From contig NW_026944383.1 of NCBI RefSeq assembly GCF_033439725.1, positions 6,200,001-6,264,000 on the forward strand: a stretch of 64,000 nucleotides of DNA. Direction: 5' to 3'. Both the position numbers and the translations under genes were made by a program. Of the stretch, positions 51,122 through 61,622 are shown piece by piece (the first letter of the stretch is position 1; every line of letters begins with the position of its first letter). Below the pieces are notes generated by a model. It worked only from the letters and a program-made list of their open reading frames with translations, ran no database searches and was not told the DNA's origin. This DNA comes from Neurospora tetraspora (lineage: Eukaryota > Ascomycota > Sordariomycetes > Sordariales > Sordariaceae).

Positions 51122-54100
51122 ATGACCTCCCGGCCCCCCTTGGGCGTCCAGCAGCGACAGCCCCAGCAGAGAAAGTCGTCGTTGAGCGGCCCGGCCCTGT
51201 CGCAACAACAGCGCTCTCTGTCGCAATCCCAGGCGCAGGCCCAGGCGCAGCAGCAACAGCAGCAACAACAACAACAACACCAACAACTCCACCAGCAACA
51301 GCAGCAGCAGCAGTACGATGCTTCGAGCTATCTACCGCCGCCGCCCCCTTCCGTTCGCAACACAAACAACAACAACCATACCAACTTCAACCACAATAAC
51401 GCCCTCAACAGCGCCTTCCCGCCCGAGTTCGCCCAGCAAGACCCCACGAGCATAGTTTCCCCCGCAGACCCGTCGGGTTCGTCACCCGCACTTTCCGTGG
51501 GTGTTGGTCGCTATGGGACCCAGCGCCGAGGTGGTTCGCGCCTTAGGCTCGAGCTATCGCACAACGATCCTTCCGACGCCTTCTCGTCTCCCACCGTGAT
51601 CGAATCTCCCGACCTCATGGAACCGCACAAACAGTATGGCTCCTTGACGCACCTGATGATGCCTCTAGCCGATGGGTCGGACTTGGGCGAGATGAGCCCC
51701 CATCATCAACTCTCCATTCCGCCGCAACACCTAGATGCCGACGTTCCGATCCCCTTTCCCCAGCGCCGACCGAAAGCAGTGCCCGATCACTCGCGTCGAG
51801 AACAACCGCCACCGCCGCCGAACCCGGCTCGAAAAGACACGCGCCCGAAACCTTATACTATCGAGCTACCCGCCGCCGCTCCGCGCTATCGTATCCGTGG
51901 GAGGAATGAGGGACAAGGGGGCCAGGGGAGGTCAAGTGCGCTTGCAACGGCATCATCATCGTCAACAACAGGCAGCTCTGCCACCGCAAACTATGGATGT
52001 GCCGACTTCTTCCCATGGTCAGGGACGGCCGGCAACCACCCCGAAGATCAGTTTAACGACACGGCTATACGGTTGGGATACGCTGAAAAGCAATTTGTTA
52101 CCCCAGAGACACAATCCGCAAAAACGGTTTTGTTTCACGGCTTAAAGCAGCGGAGTGGATTAAACGCGTTATCTATCTTCTTTGCGGGCGTGCTATGGCA
52201 CAGGAGAAATGCGGGTCAAGTAACTGCGCCATCGACCTTCAAGCCGCCTCCAAGAGTCACGCTCACTGACACCAAAAAAGAAGTTTGGCTCAAAGACCTT
52301 GCCAACTCCGCCATCCCGCTTCGGAAACTCAGTCGATCGATTCCCCACGGCGTGCGCAACAAGGTCTTGCTGGATCAGTGTCTGAACAAGAACGTCCCGA
52401 TAGACCGTGCCGTTTGGCTGGCCAAGTGTGTGGGCACCAACGAGCTACGCACTTTTAGGAGGCTTGGTAAAGGGAACAATGCTTCGGTATTGGAGGGCGA
52501 GCGTAAATGGCTCAAGGACTGGACCCTCGTTATCGAGCAGTTCATTGAGCGTGTTTTTTTCTCGTCCGGCGAGCAAAACTGGAAAGCCAAGGTCAACTAC
52601 GCGTAAGTGTATCCGTGATCTCATGCGAGCAAGACTGGCCAGCTAACAGCACGTAGAATCCAGCTAGCAACACACCTATACGCCGAGAGCCTCATGGACC
52701 GTGAGCATTATCTTGAGTGGACGGTTTCCAGTTTGGAGTCGAGCCACCACTCTCAGCTACCCATGTGGATTATTATCGCACAGATATACTGGAAAGATTT
52801 GCTTCGTTTAAGGAAATATGGCCGAAGACTTGCTACTGCTCTCATTAGCCATTACCATGTGGTACGTATCCAGACGGCTTCCAGTTCCAACGGCTACCGT
52901 TTCTGACACTTTTCTAGATACATGCACACGAAGACAGAGATATTTATGTTCCTCTGCTTTCCAAGCTATCACACCTTTTAGGAACGCTGATGGTGGCTAC
53001 ACCGGAGAACTTCGTATCCCCTGCTGTATGGGTCAAATACCGTGACGCTCTCAAAACATGTCTGCCTCAAGGGGACGAAGCACGCCATAGGTCTTTTGCC
53101 GGTATCAACTATCGAAACGAACAACTAGTCGCCTCCGCCAACAGGTCGCAACCGGCTGCTCGTATCATTCTTGTGAGGAACTTGGACCAGGTCATCTTGG
53201 AGAAACCAATGCCTGATGAGTTTCCGGCGCAGTGCTGGACCGTCTCCAAGGATAAGGCTGCTCTGGTCAGGGCTCTACTCGAGTGGTGTACGACACCATA
53301 CAGGCCGGGGCTCGCAAAAGTTTATGTTGCCCATCGGATATTGATGCATTGGAGCACGCTGGGATTGGACGTCACTTCAGCTGTGCTGGGCTTTATGGAA
53401 GGAGAGGCCCTTGAGGAAAAAGAGCGCAAGGATGCGCTCTATCACCTCGTGTCTGAGCTCGTTCGCTCGGGGATCTTTGTGGTATCGCAGTACATCCAAT
53501 GGCTGATTGTACGTGGTGGGCTGACCGATCCGCAACTGGTCATGCCGGACGGTCCCCCATTTTCTCGACTGCTTGCAGAGCTTCCACCGCATATTCTGGG
53601 CAGTTCAGAGAGACGATCTAGAGATGCGTTGCTTCGCCGGGCAGGCTTTTGCATCGCAGATAACGCACAGGATGCAGATGCCGCCATCAGACACCTCCGG
53701 CATGCACTGGGCCTGCCTGTGGGAGTTACTGATGCCGTGTCAATGGGGAGGCCCCTTCCGATTAAGAAAATAGCTCGACGCATCGAAGACGCCAGCCGAG
53801 CGCGCAAGGCGGAGATAGCTTCTTGGCTACGGAACACGGTCACTGGAGGAGAACTCGAACACAGCTCTCTCAACGCTTTCGGTCAGCATGAGCTCTCTAC
53901 CAACCTTTTCAACTCGATAAGGAGGGTATTCGAGGCCGCCCAGGAATTTTCAGTATTTGCTGATGTCCTCAAAATGCTGACAAAATGCTCCAATCCTGAA
54001 GTACTCGCCTCAATCGCGGATACTATTACTCGGTATACGTTTGTTTTTGCTGCTCTCGGCTGCCTCAAAAATCTGTTTAGCATTCTTCATAGCAGGCTCA

Positions 54101-56255
54101 GAGAAGTTGCGCGAGAGCAGGGGATAGGAGCGCGGCCGTTACTTGCGTCGCTCGCTTACCTGGCATCACGGGTGCCTGGGATGGACGAAGTCGCTACGCA
54201 GTTGAAGTCCGACTTGGCTGTGAGCGACCGACACAATCCTGTGGACGCCTGTTCACCTGTTAGTGACAACATGGTGTCTCGTCTTCAAGACAACGATGGC
54301 GATCTCCATGAAGAGGTGGAGAAGCTTCTGGCTAACGGTACTAGTCTTGATCGCAATACGATGGATCGGCTTTTTAGTGCGGTGATTCAGCGACTGCAGG
54401 CGTACTGGGCCAAGGGAGATGAACAGCAGAGGGTTTACGGTATTCTCATGAAGCGCCTGCGGATGTTCGATCCACAGCATTTCGACGAGCTCATGGCAAG
54501 ATGGCTTCTTTACGTACGGGGGCTCAACAGACGAGCAACGATCCTGCACCTATACCCCCTGCTGGTCTCCATAGGCTGTTTGGGAATGCCTGCATTTCTG
54601 GCAACAGCTTCAGAGTCACCAAACGCTCCCGGAGCCGGCAATTCACGACACCCTCAATCAGCTGTCGCCACATCTCAGATTGTTCAGACCACCTTTCGGA
54701 CCAGGTATATGCAAGAAGTGCTTCAACTCTTCATGGCGCCAGTCTCGTCCGAAAGTTTACTGACGCCAGAGGAACGCTATCGTTTTGGCATACTTCAAGA
54801 ACAGGCCAAGAAGGAAAGTCCGCGAGAACTGCTCTGCTTGATCCAACTCGCCTTGGCTGAGTATACTTATGCTCGTGCTCAAAATGATCTGGAAGAACTG
54901 CCCCTGGATAAGGAAGCTAATCAGGACCGTCTTCTTGAGCTTTTAAAGCTCCTTGTGTTGAAAGACCCTGTAGGAGTTGCCAAGGCGCTGCAGATCCGAG
55001 GACCTGACGCCCAGGTTGCCGGCTGGATTGATCGCATGACTACCAAGCTGCTTGTTACTGCCGGTTGCGAGGGCACACGCGTGACGTTCGAGCAGGTTCT
55101 CAACCTCACTAACGAGTTCACGCTCCCCTTCTGCCATGTTAAGCTACTGTTGAGCCTGTCGTCCAATGACCAGCAGCAAAACGCGGCAGATTCGGGCGAA
55201 CGAGTTCCATCGAACGTAGAGCTTTTTATGAACGCCATGGAAAAGTCGATGGACGCACAGCGGGTCTCATGGATCGGAATGCTCCCCTCTCTCTCTCCCG
55301 ACCTAACACACCATCTCAAGAACCAGGCCCAGACTCGGTTTCTGAACCTTCTGCCGTCGTCAAGAAACCCGCCCTCAATGACGTTGGACAGGTCGACGCT
55401 CCAGATGCGCCTGCAAAAAGCTGAGAACTTTCTCGCCATTATGGATACTATCATACGCGGAAGCGGGCCAATGGGGTTTCGTCAGCACCAACTGGTTCCG
55501 GTCATGGTGGAAAGGTTCACAGACATTTTGGAGCTGTTACAAACACTGACACCACTCCCTAGCCAAGCAGGTGGTCTAGGAGGATGGGGAGGACAAGGCG
55601 TCAGTGCCGCCGCCGCCGGCGGTGACAATCATACTGATCTCAAAAGCGACATTCTCAACCACTGGCTTCCCCTCTTTCTCAACTTCCTCACCCTCCACGC
55701 CCAGACCTTTGACACCAGCAAGCCCGGAAACGAAGTTCGTGGTAGAGCTCTCATCGTGTGCGCTGGCCTCATCAGGGAACTCGACCTGATCCACGGGCCT
55801 GAATTCGACACTCGTCAACTGGGCGGACGCATCTTCGATCTGGCTTGCGTGTTGGCCGACAACCTTGCTGAGGACGCGCGGTTGCAGTGTATCCAAACTC
55901 TCAAGTCTCCTTCAGATGTCAAGCTCAGGTACATCTTCAGCTATCAGGACAACCCACATGCAAACCTGATGCTTTGTCACAAGGAAAGGCCGACACCGAT
56001 GGCCATGGGCACCAACACCGGCACAGGGTCGCCGGCCCCTGGTACTACCCCAACACACACGCCAGGCGTTACTCCCGGGCAACAGGCAACCGGGCCACAG
56101 AACGCTGGTGCTGCTGCTGGTGCTGTTGCTGGTGCTGGTGGTAGTGGTAATGGTGGAAGTTACTTCAATCTTCCCGGTCATACGCAACAGGCTCAAGCAC
56201 AAGGGTGGCATGCCGCCCAACAGCAGCAACTACAGCAGCAACAGCAACAATTACA

Positions 56256-56286
<31 letters not shown>

Positions 56287-56610
56287 TATCATCAGTTACA
56301 ACAACAAGGAGGCACAGGCCCCATGCCCTCACCAGCCATCAGCATCAACACCAACCTCACCCACCTCAACCTCGGCAACAGCAGCAACCCGCCCACCTCA
56401 TCCCCCATGAACCCAGCGCGACCAGCGATGGTGATGGTAGCCAACCCCTGGGGAGGCTACTCCTGGATGCCCACGATGGGCGGACCGCAGGAGCGACTGA
56501 CGCCCTTCAACTTCCGGCAGTGGGAAATGCTTAGCGAGCCGACCAGCCAGGTCGGGGAGAACGACACGGCGGTGAACCTGATGCTGTTTGAAAGTCGCAA
56601 GGTGCAGTAG
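51122..56610 (+). CDS. srb8: Mediator subunit 12 (Srb8)
   Basis: MED12 belongs to the Cdk8 kinase module of Mediator and activates Cdk8-cyclin C, mostly repressing transcription. Exons are 51122-52602, 52657-52861 and 52918-56610 (introns of 54 and 56 nt, in phase), giving 1792 aa. After a Gln-rich N-terminus (MTSRPPLGVQQRQPQQR, then long poly-Q) the conserved Med12 domain follows: YRIRGRNEGQ, ADFFPWSG, NHPEDQFNDTAIRLGY, and KLSRSIPHGVRNKVLLDQC with FIERVFF. The long C-terminal part, helical and poorly conserved, ends in a second poly-Q region and a proline-rich tail containing NPWGGYSWMPTMGG. The middle exon is only 205 nt and would be missed as an isolated frame. Confidence 0.95.
51249..51316 (+). 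repeat. CAG/CAA poly-glutamine tract, MED12 N-terminus
   Basis: A run of mixed CAG and CAA codons broken by two CAC/CTCCAC codons, encoding about 20 glutamines. Such tracts vary in length between strains by replication slippage. Confidence 0.9.
56218..56310 (+). repeat. CAG/CAA poly-glutamine tract, MED12 C-terminus
   Basis: A second Gln-rich tract of CAG/CAA codons broken by Leu, Tyr and His. It is typical of Mediator tail and kinase-module subunits in fungi. Confidence 0.9.
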
Positions 56611-57437
56611 TGCTGCATGCGCTGTCGGGTTGAAGCTCTGACTTAGGGAGCTGGGCCGCGCTTTGAGAGGTTTAAGCCTGGGGTTGAGAATATGGATGGG
56701 TCGGTGCCGATTAGAAGAGAGTGAGATGAAGAAGAGTGGGAGGAGGAAACGGAAGAGGAGGAAGGGTGGGACGTGGAAGAAGAGGAGGAGGGGGAGGACG
56801 AGGACGAGGAGGAGAAATAAGTACCTATGTTGAGTTTGTTTGTCTGAGGAGAAGAATCATCATAGATGTTGGGAATTAAACATATCGGGGCGGGAGGCAG
56901 GACTTTGTTTTTATCAAGACGAAAATCGGAAACTGGGACTATGATGGATGGGTGGATGAGTGTATGGTAGGCGGGTGTATGGGTGCATGGGTGTATGGGA
57001 GCGAAGATCCTAACATCCGGGACTTTTTTGGTCTCTCCTTTTTTTTGGCAGGCGGGCGGACGGGCAGACGGACGGGCGGATTGGGGAACATGGGGGGGGT
57101 TCGGCAGCGGGTTTTTATTGTTTTCGAGAACAGTCTTCTTCATCAACCTCAACTCTCATGTTCATATTATGACTCGTCGGTATATCGGTATTCCTCACTT
57201 TTTTTATTTAGACCGCTTTCCTTTTTCACTTGCTCATGTTATTTTATGGGGGCTTCATATTCTCATAGCGATGCATACATACATAGGTACGGTCAGGTCT
57301 AGGTACGGTCTAGGTACTACATCATAGGTGTGTTTGTTGTATTTTGTTTGGGGGTTTTTTTTTGTTCTTAAATTTGAGCGGATCGGTTTTGGGGACATCA
57401 TATGATATGATATGACATGATGTGGAATTTTGCTATG
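56611..57437. other. MED12 3' region with homopurine tract
   Basis: No gene seen. From about 56690 to 56820 the plus strand is almost pure purine (GAGGAAGAGG-like words), a possible triplex-forming tract just after the MED12 stop. Near 57290 a GGTACGGTC word is repeated. Confidence 0.6.
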
Positions 57438-57439
57438 TA

Positions 57440-58047
57440 CTCGTGTGGGCTCGAAACGCCTGTCACACCCCTTGGCCGGGCCAAGGGGTGTGGCACATTG
57501 AATCGCGAATGCAAATGGATTCGCGAAAAAACCTGGGTACATGGCCAACCCTGCAATTTTGTTAGCAAATCAATGTACATCTGTTTTTTTGCATACCCAG
57601 CATAAGCAACCTGACTTGCACAACCACATGAATCCGTCATGAACCTCCAAAACGCTCAACTCTTCGATCTAAGAGCGTTGAGGGGAGGGCATTTTGGTTC
57701 TGATCCAGTTGAAGAGTAGGACTCTAGTATATACAGCTAGATTCCATGGTAGAGCAAAACATCATACCAGAAAGTGGCGATGTTGAAATTGTCGAAATTC
57801 CCAATAAAAAAATTATCGACGTTGCTTTGAGGTATTGCTAGTCTAATATAGGGATGTTTACTAGTTTGGCGGATATTACATGCATGTATGCACCAATTTT
57901 CAAAAAAAGAGAGCGACATGGTTATACAACTAGTTTGTATGGGCGGGGAAGTACCGAAATTTTCGCGAATCAATTTGCATTCGCAATTCAATGTACCAGA
58001 CCCAATGCGCAGCATTGGGTCTAAAGGGCGTTTCTAGCCCAAACGAG
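57440..58047. mobile_element. 608-bp TIR element (MITE-like) with hairpin-bearing ends
   Basis: The ends are inverted repeats of about 90 bp and are flanked by TA on both sides (57438-57439 and 58048-58049), as in Tc1/mariner-type insertions. The outer 21 bp (57440-57460 against 58047-58027) differ at two sites, and an inner 35-bp block (57495-57529 against 57994-57960) also at two. Between these conserved blocks each end holds a perfect palindrome of unrelated sequence: 14-bp arms at 57464-57477/57479-57492 on the left, and 11-bp arms at 57998-58008/58012-58022 on the right. The inner block is itself a hairpin (TCGCGAAT...ATTCGCGA). No transposase is encoded, so it is non-autonomous. It is not RIP-mutated, which suits a short or low-copy element. 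Confidence 0.75.
57655..57683. other. internal imperfect hairpin in the TIR element
   Basis: CTCAACTCTT and AAGAGCGTTGAG pair around CGATCT with a 2-nt bulge. With the end hairpins this makes the element rich in stem-loops throughout. Confidence 0.6.
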
Positions 58048-58049
58048 TA

Positions 58050-59129
58050 ATTCTACTACGGGGAGCGAACGGTATCCAGGTCCAGGAAATTTATCTATGT
58101 ATTTGGGAATTCCACCTCTGCTACATAATTCCTAAACATCTAGACCGAAGTCCCTCCAACATCTATCTCCGATCCCCCAAGTTCTCGCACTTTTCATCAA
58201 AGAAACCACCAGAAAAAAAACTTGATGACACGCTCATGCAGTGCTGGATAGTTGTGTTCGCAACTCAGCTAGCCCTGTACTCTATGCTTGTACATAGGTC
58301 TGTATTTACTGTAAATATAAGGTCAATCCCGGGTACTTGGTTGATGAGATCCGATGACCGGGCCGGAATTCGCTACGGGGATCTGATTCGCAAGGTGCAT
58401 GAGCCGGACGGAGCGAGACGGAGGAGCTGAGATGTACACTACCGGGTAGAGAGCCGAGACTACATGGGCGGCCCCACCGGCTAGTGCCCTGTGTTCGTGA
58501 CTCGACGGTTTTCGTGTAAGTGAGTCACAGTTGCTTCTCCATGTTGAGGAAGATGCAGACGAGAGCATTGCAAATTGGTAAGTTGAATGGAGATGGTGGG
58601 AAGGTGCGCTGTGCGCTTAGTACTGGGAGGGGTATTTATACCTAGTTTTCCGGGGGTCTCTCCTCTTCTACTTTTCTACTAATCAACCACCACCTTGACC
58701 CAAAAAGTACCATTCCATCCACAGTGGGTTTCAATGGCTACGGAAGTGGACATTTATCTGTTCATTTGGTTCTTTTTTTTTGTCGAGATTATTCTGATAG
58801 TATTGTGTTGAAGGGTGGTGTTCAAGCCCCCTTTTCTTGTCTCCAGATCCTTCTATATCTCTAGATAGACATTGAAGCTCGAAATCGTAAACAAAGCCCC
58901 CTTTTTTCGTGTATGTGATTGTTTCTCTATGTACTTTTGACAACCATCCAGTGCAATCAACCAACCCTTGCTCCCTTCCTACCCAACCCTTACGAAACCA
59001 AGCACCCATCCGTTTTTTTTCCTACCTAGCAGAGAAAACAAAACCTCCCAAACCTCAAGAAAATGAAAGGAAACTGTATAAACACGGATATATGCAAATC
59101 TGTAGCGGGTATATGGGGAAATGTTCCGA
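58050..59129. other. intergenic region upstream of the mtd1 3' end, no gene seen
   Basis: About 1.1 kb with short frames only. Poly-T/A patches and pyrimidine-rich sequence near the mtd1 3' end fit a UTR. Confidence 0.5.
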
Positions 59130-60328
59130 TTAACCCTCGATGAAGGCCTCGCTACGCGCCTTGGCATCTTTGGGGTCCTCGGGCGCAGATCCCTCGGGAC
59201 GGGGACGGTTGGCGATCAAGCGCTGTTAAAGACATAATTTTGTCAGCGAGTCTTATCAACGGATGTATAGTTGGGTGTAACTTGGTAGTGAGACACAAGG
59301 GGTGGGCAGCAAATACTCACCACAAGGTTGCGCAAAAGCACAGCAATGGTAACCTTGCCAGTGCTGGGGACATAAATGCTAGCCTTCTCCTTGACCGCGG
59401 GACCATCAAAGTTCTTGAAGCTGGAGAAGTTGATGCACACAGCACCGTCGCGGAGCAGCTCGGTAGGCACCTTGAACTTCTCGGTCGGGACCCCGCCAAT
59501 AACGACGTCGCTGAGCGGCAAGACATCCTTGAGCTCCCAGCCCTCCTTGTTGTGGACCTGGTGGCGCAGCTGGCGGATGCCCTCGCCGCGGGTGAAGACC
59601 TGGACGCCGGTGACGTCGACCGAGTAGACGGTGGCGCCATCGTTGGCGAGCAGAGCAGCGAGAGGGCGGCCGTTCACCTCGCTTCGGTTGATGACGGTGA
59701 TGGTCTTGCCGAACAGGCGGTTGCCGTAGGCCAGGATGGGGTTGTAGATCTGCAGGTGCTCGAGGGTCTTGACGATGGCGAGCGGCGTGCAGGGAAGGAT
59801 GGACTTCTTCAGGTTGGCGGGAGCGTCGAGGAAGCGGACGTTGTGGTACATGTTGAAGAGGTGGGTGTGGCAGAGACCCTCGACGTCCTTGGAGAGGGCG
59901 ACGGTCTCCTTGATGTACTTGTCTTGACTGTGGTTGCCGACCCAGATGGGGTAGTAGACGAGGATACCGTCGACCTGGTCGTCGTTGTTGGCGGCGATGA
60001 TGCCCTCCTCGAGGTCTTCCTTGTCGACTTTGCGGAGGTCGAAGTTGAAGCCACTGGGGTAGTGATTAGACCCTGGTGCTGGGGCAAGTCCAGACTGACC
60101 CATTGAGCGATTGCGAGATACTCACTTCTCTTCACACGTCCTCTTGGACCATTCGGCATACTGCAGAGCGCCCGGGTCATCGGTAGCCAGGAAAGCAGCC
60201 AGAGTAGGCTTGGAAGCATCGGGACCCTGGATCTTAGCAAGAGTCTCGCGGGCCTCGGAGAGCAGCTTCTTGGCGATGGTGTCGGCGAGGATGACCTTGC
60301 AGGTCTTGGGTACTTGTTGTGCCTCCAT
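59130..60328 (-). CDS. mtd1: NAD-dependent methylenetetrahydrofolate dehydrogenase (MTD1)
   Basis: It oxidises 5,10-methylene-THF to methenyl-THF in one-carbon metabolism and purine synthesis. Exons are 60328-60126, 60053-59321 and 59222-59130 (introns of 72 and 98 nt, branch CTAAT in the first), giving 342 aa. The last exon encodes only 30 residues (RLIANRPRPEGSAPEDP...). Family motifs include QVDGILVYYPIWVG, ILPCTPLAIVKTLEHL and TVINRSEVNGRPLAALLANDGATVYSVD, the NAD-binding region typical of the monofunctional yeast Mtd1 type rather than the NADP bifunctional enzymes. I use ATG 60328 (MEAQQVPKTCKVILAD), but the frame stays open to an ATG at 60448. The gene is divergent from MET18. Confidence 0.94.
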
Positions 60329-60448
60329 GATGTCGATGTGAGATTTGAAGACTGCCCCTGGTGGTGGTCTTGGGATGTTCGTCGTCGTAGAAGGCTGTCT
60401 GGAGGAGAGTCGCACAAACAAGTTAGCCGAAGTTCTAATCAGGCGCAT
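60329..60448 (-). other. in-frame upstream extension of mtd1, possible presequence
   Basis: From ATG 60448 the frame is open for 40 codons into MTD1. It begins MRLIRTSANLFVRLSSRQPS, basic, Ser-rich and without acidic residues until residue 39, like a mitochondrial targeting signal. Against this, GGCTAACTTG followed by CTCTCCTCCAG inside the stretch looks like the end of a 5' UTR intron, so these bases may be spliced out. Confidence 0.4.
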
Positions 60449-61622
60449 TTCTGAGGTTCATCCCAAATGGCCAATTGGCCATATCCTCAAAGGATTGCTC
60501 GAATTTCCTCAGTCTGTCCTTGTAAGAGCTCGTTTGAAGGTGGTCCAAGCAGACGGACAGCCTGAGCCTTGGGGAAGTTGACGTGGGTGAAGTGAAAGTT
60601 GAGGTACCCCGCGGTTCCCCAACTGTCAAGTTGAGATGAGGTACCTACATGCTTCAGATGAACCTTTGACGAGCCAATTGGTGTTTTCCAACAGAAATGA
60701 GGAGAAGAACAAGACGGCAGTAAGATATGTTTGTATGGATTGGAAGTGTAAAAGTATGGGATGAGGGCCACGATCTTGCGTGGCCGACTGAGTCCCTCTT
60801 GTACAGGGGGCCTCTCGTCGTCTTTATACTTGATGGAATCCAGGTCGTTTCAGCGCGACCCGAGTGGATTCTTGCGTGGGTATTTGTGACATGGAGGCAC
60901 AGGGAGCGAGGCGCGTAACTCCAGGCCTTCTACAGTGCACTCGTAAGAGTCACAGGCCCCCTCCGATATCCAAACAAAACTTTCAAAAATTTTAAGACTG
61001 ACACATCCATGCCGCAGCCCCTCTTGCCGAAACCGGCTTAGCGTGAGCCTCAAGGTACCCAGACACGATCAGATCCCGCGAAACGCCATAGCTTTCAGCC
61101 TCACCGCCCGCGATAACGCCGTTTTCTGCCACTTGTCGGCGGGGAATCCAGGGCGATAACGGCGGCGTGATGATGTTGCCCCGGCCATCCCACCCACAGT
61201 CCGGGGCTTGGCCAGGGGCATCGGCCACTGACGGCATCTTCAATTCACCGTCACCGTCACCGTCACCGTCTGTCTGTCTTGACTATCCTGTCGCTGTCTG
61301 ACCAAGACTAGTCTCTATTCGCTCTGTTAGTCGACCGGGTGACAAGTTTAGAAACAACTCCATTAACAATCAATCCCGTCACCCATAACCTTGTGTTTGG
61401 ATAGGGAGGAGTTGGCCCAAGCTTCCATCACCCCCTAACTAAACCACACCGACGGCAATCCATTGAGGTCCAGGTTAAACTTTGAAGGTTCTCGTCGTTC
61501 ATTCTCTCACAGCTCTGCATTGCGCTCTCCCGAATCCATCTTGCTAGTTCTCAAATCTTGCTTGTGACACCAAATAACGTCAAATACCATCACCATTACC
61601 ACCATCATCTCAATCTTTCACC
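60449..61622. promoter_or_regulatory. divergent promoter region, mtd1/met18
   Basis: About 1.2 kb between divergent genes. Near 61244-61270 a CACCGT hexamer is repeated in tandem about four times. The last 150 bp are pyrimidine-rich with CACCAT repeats leading to the ATG at 61623. No coding feature supported. Confidence 0.5.

Noticed and set aside
59240-60106. 288-codon plus-strand frame antisense to MTD1
   Set aside because: Val/Asp/Glu-rich shadow of a strongly biased gene; all family motifs are on the minus strand.
60487-60771. 94-codon minus-strand frame upstream of MTD1
   Set aside because: No domain or codon bias; lies in a promoter region and is probably chance.
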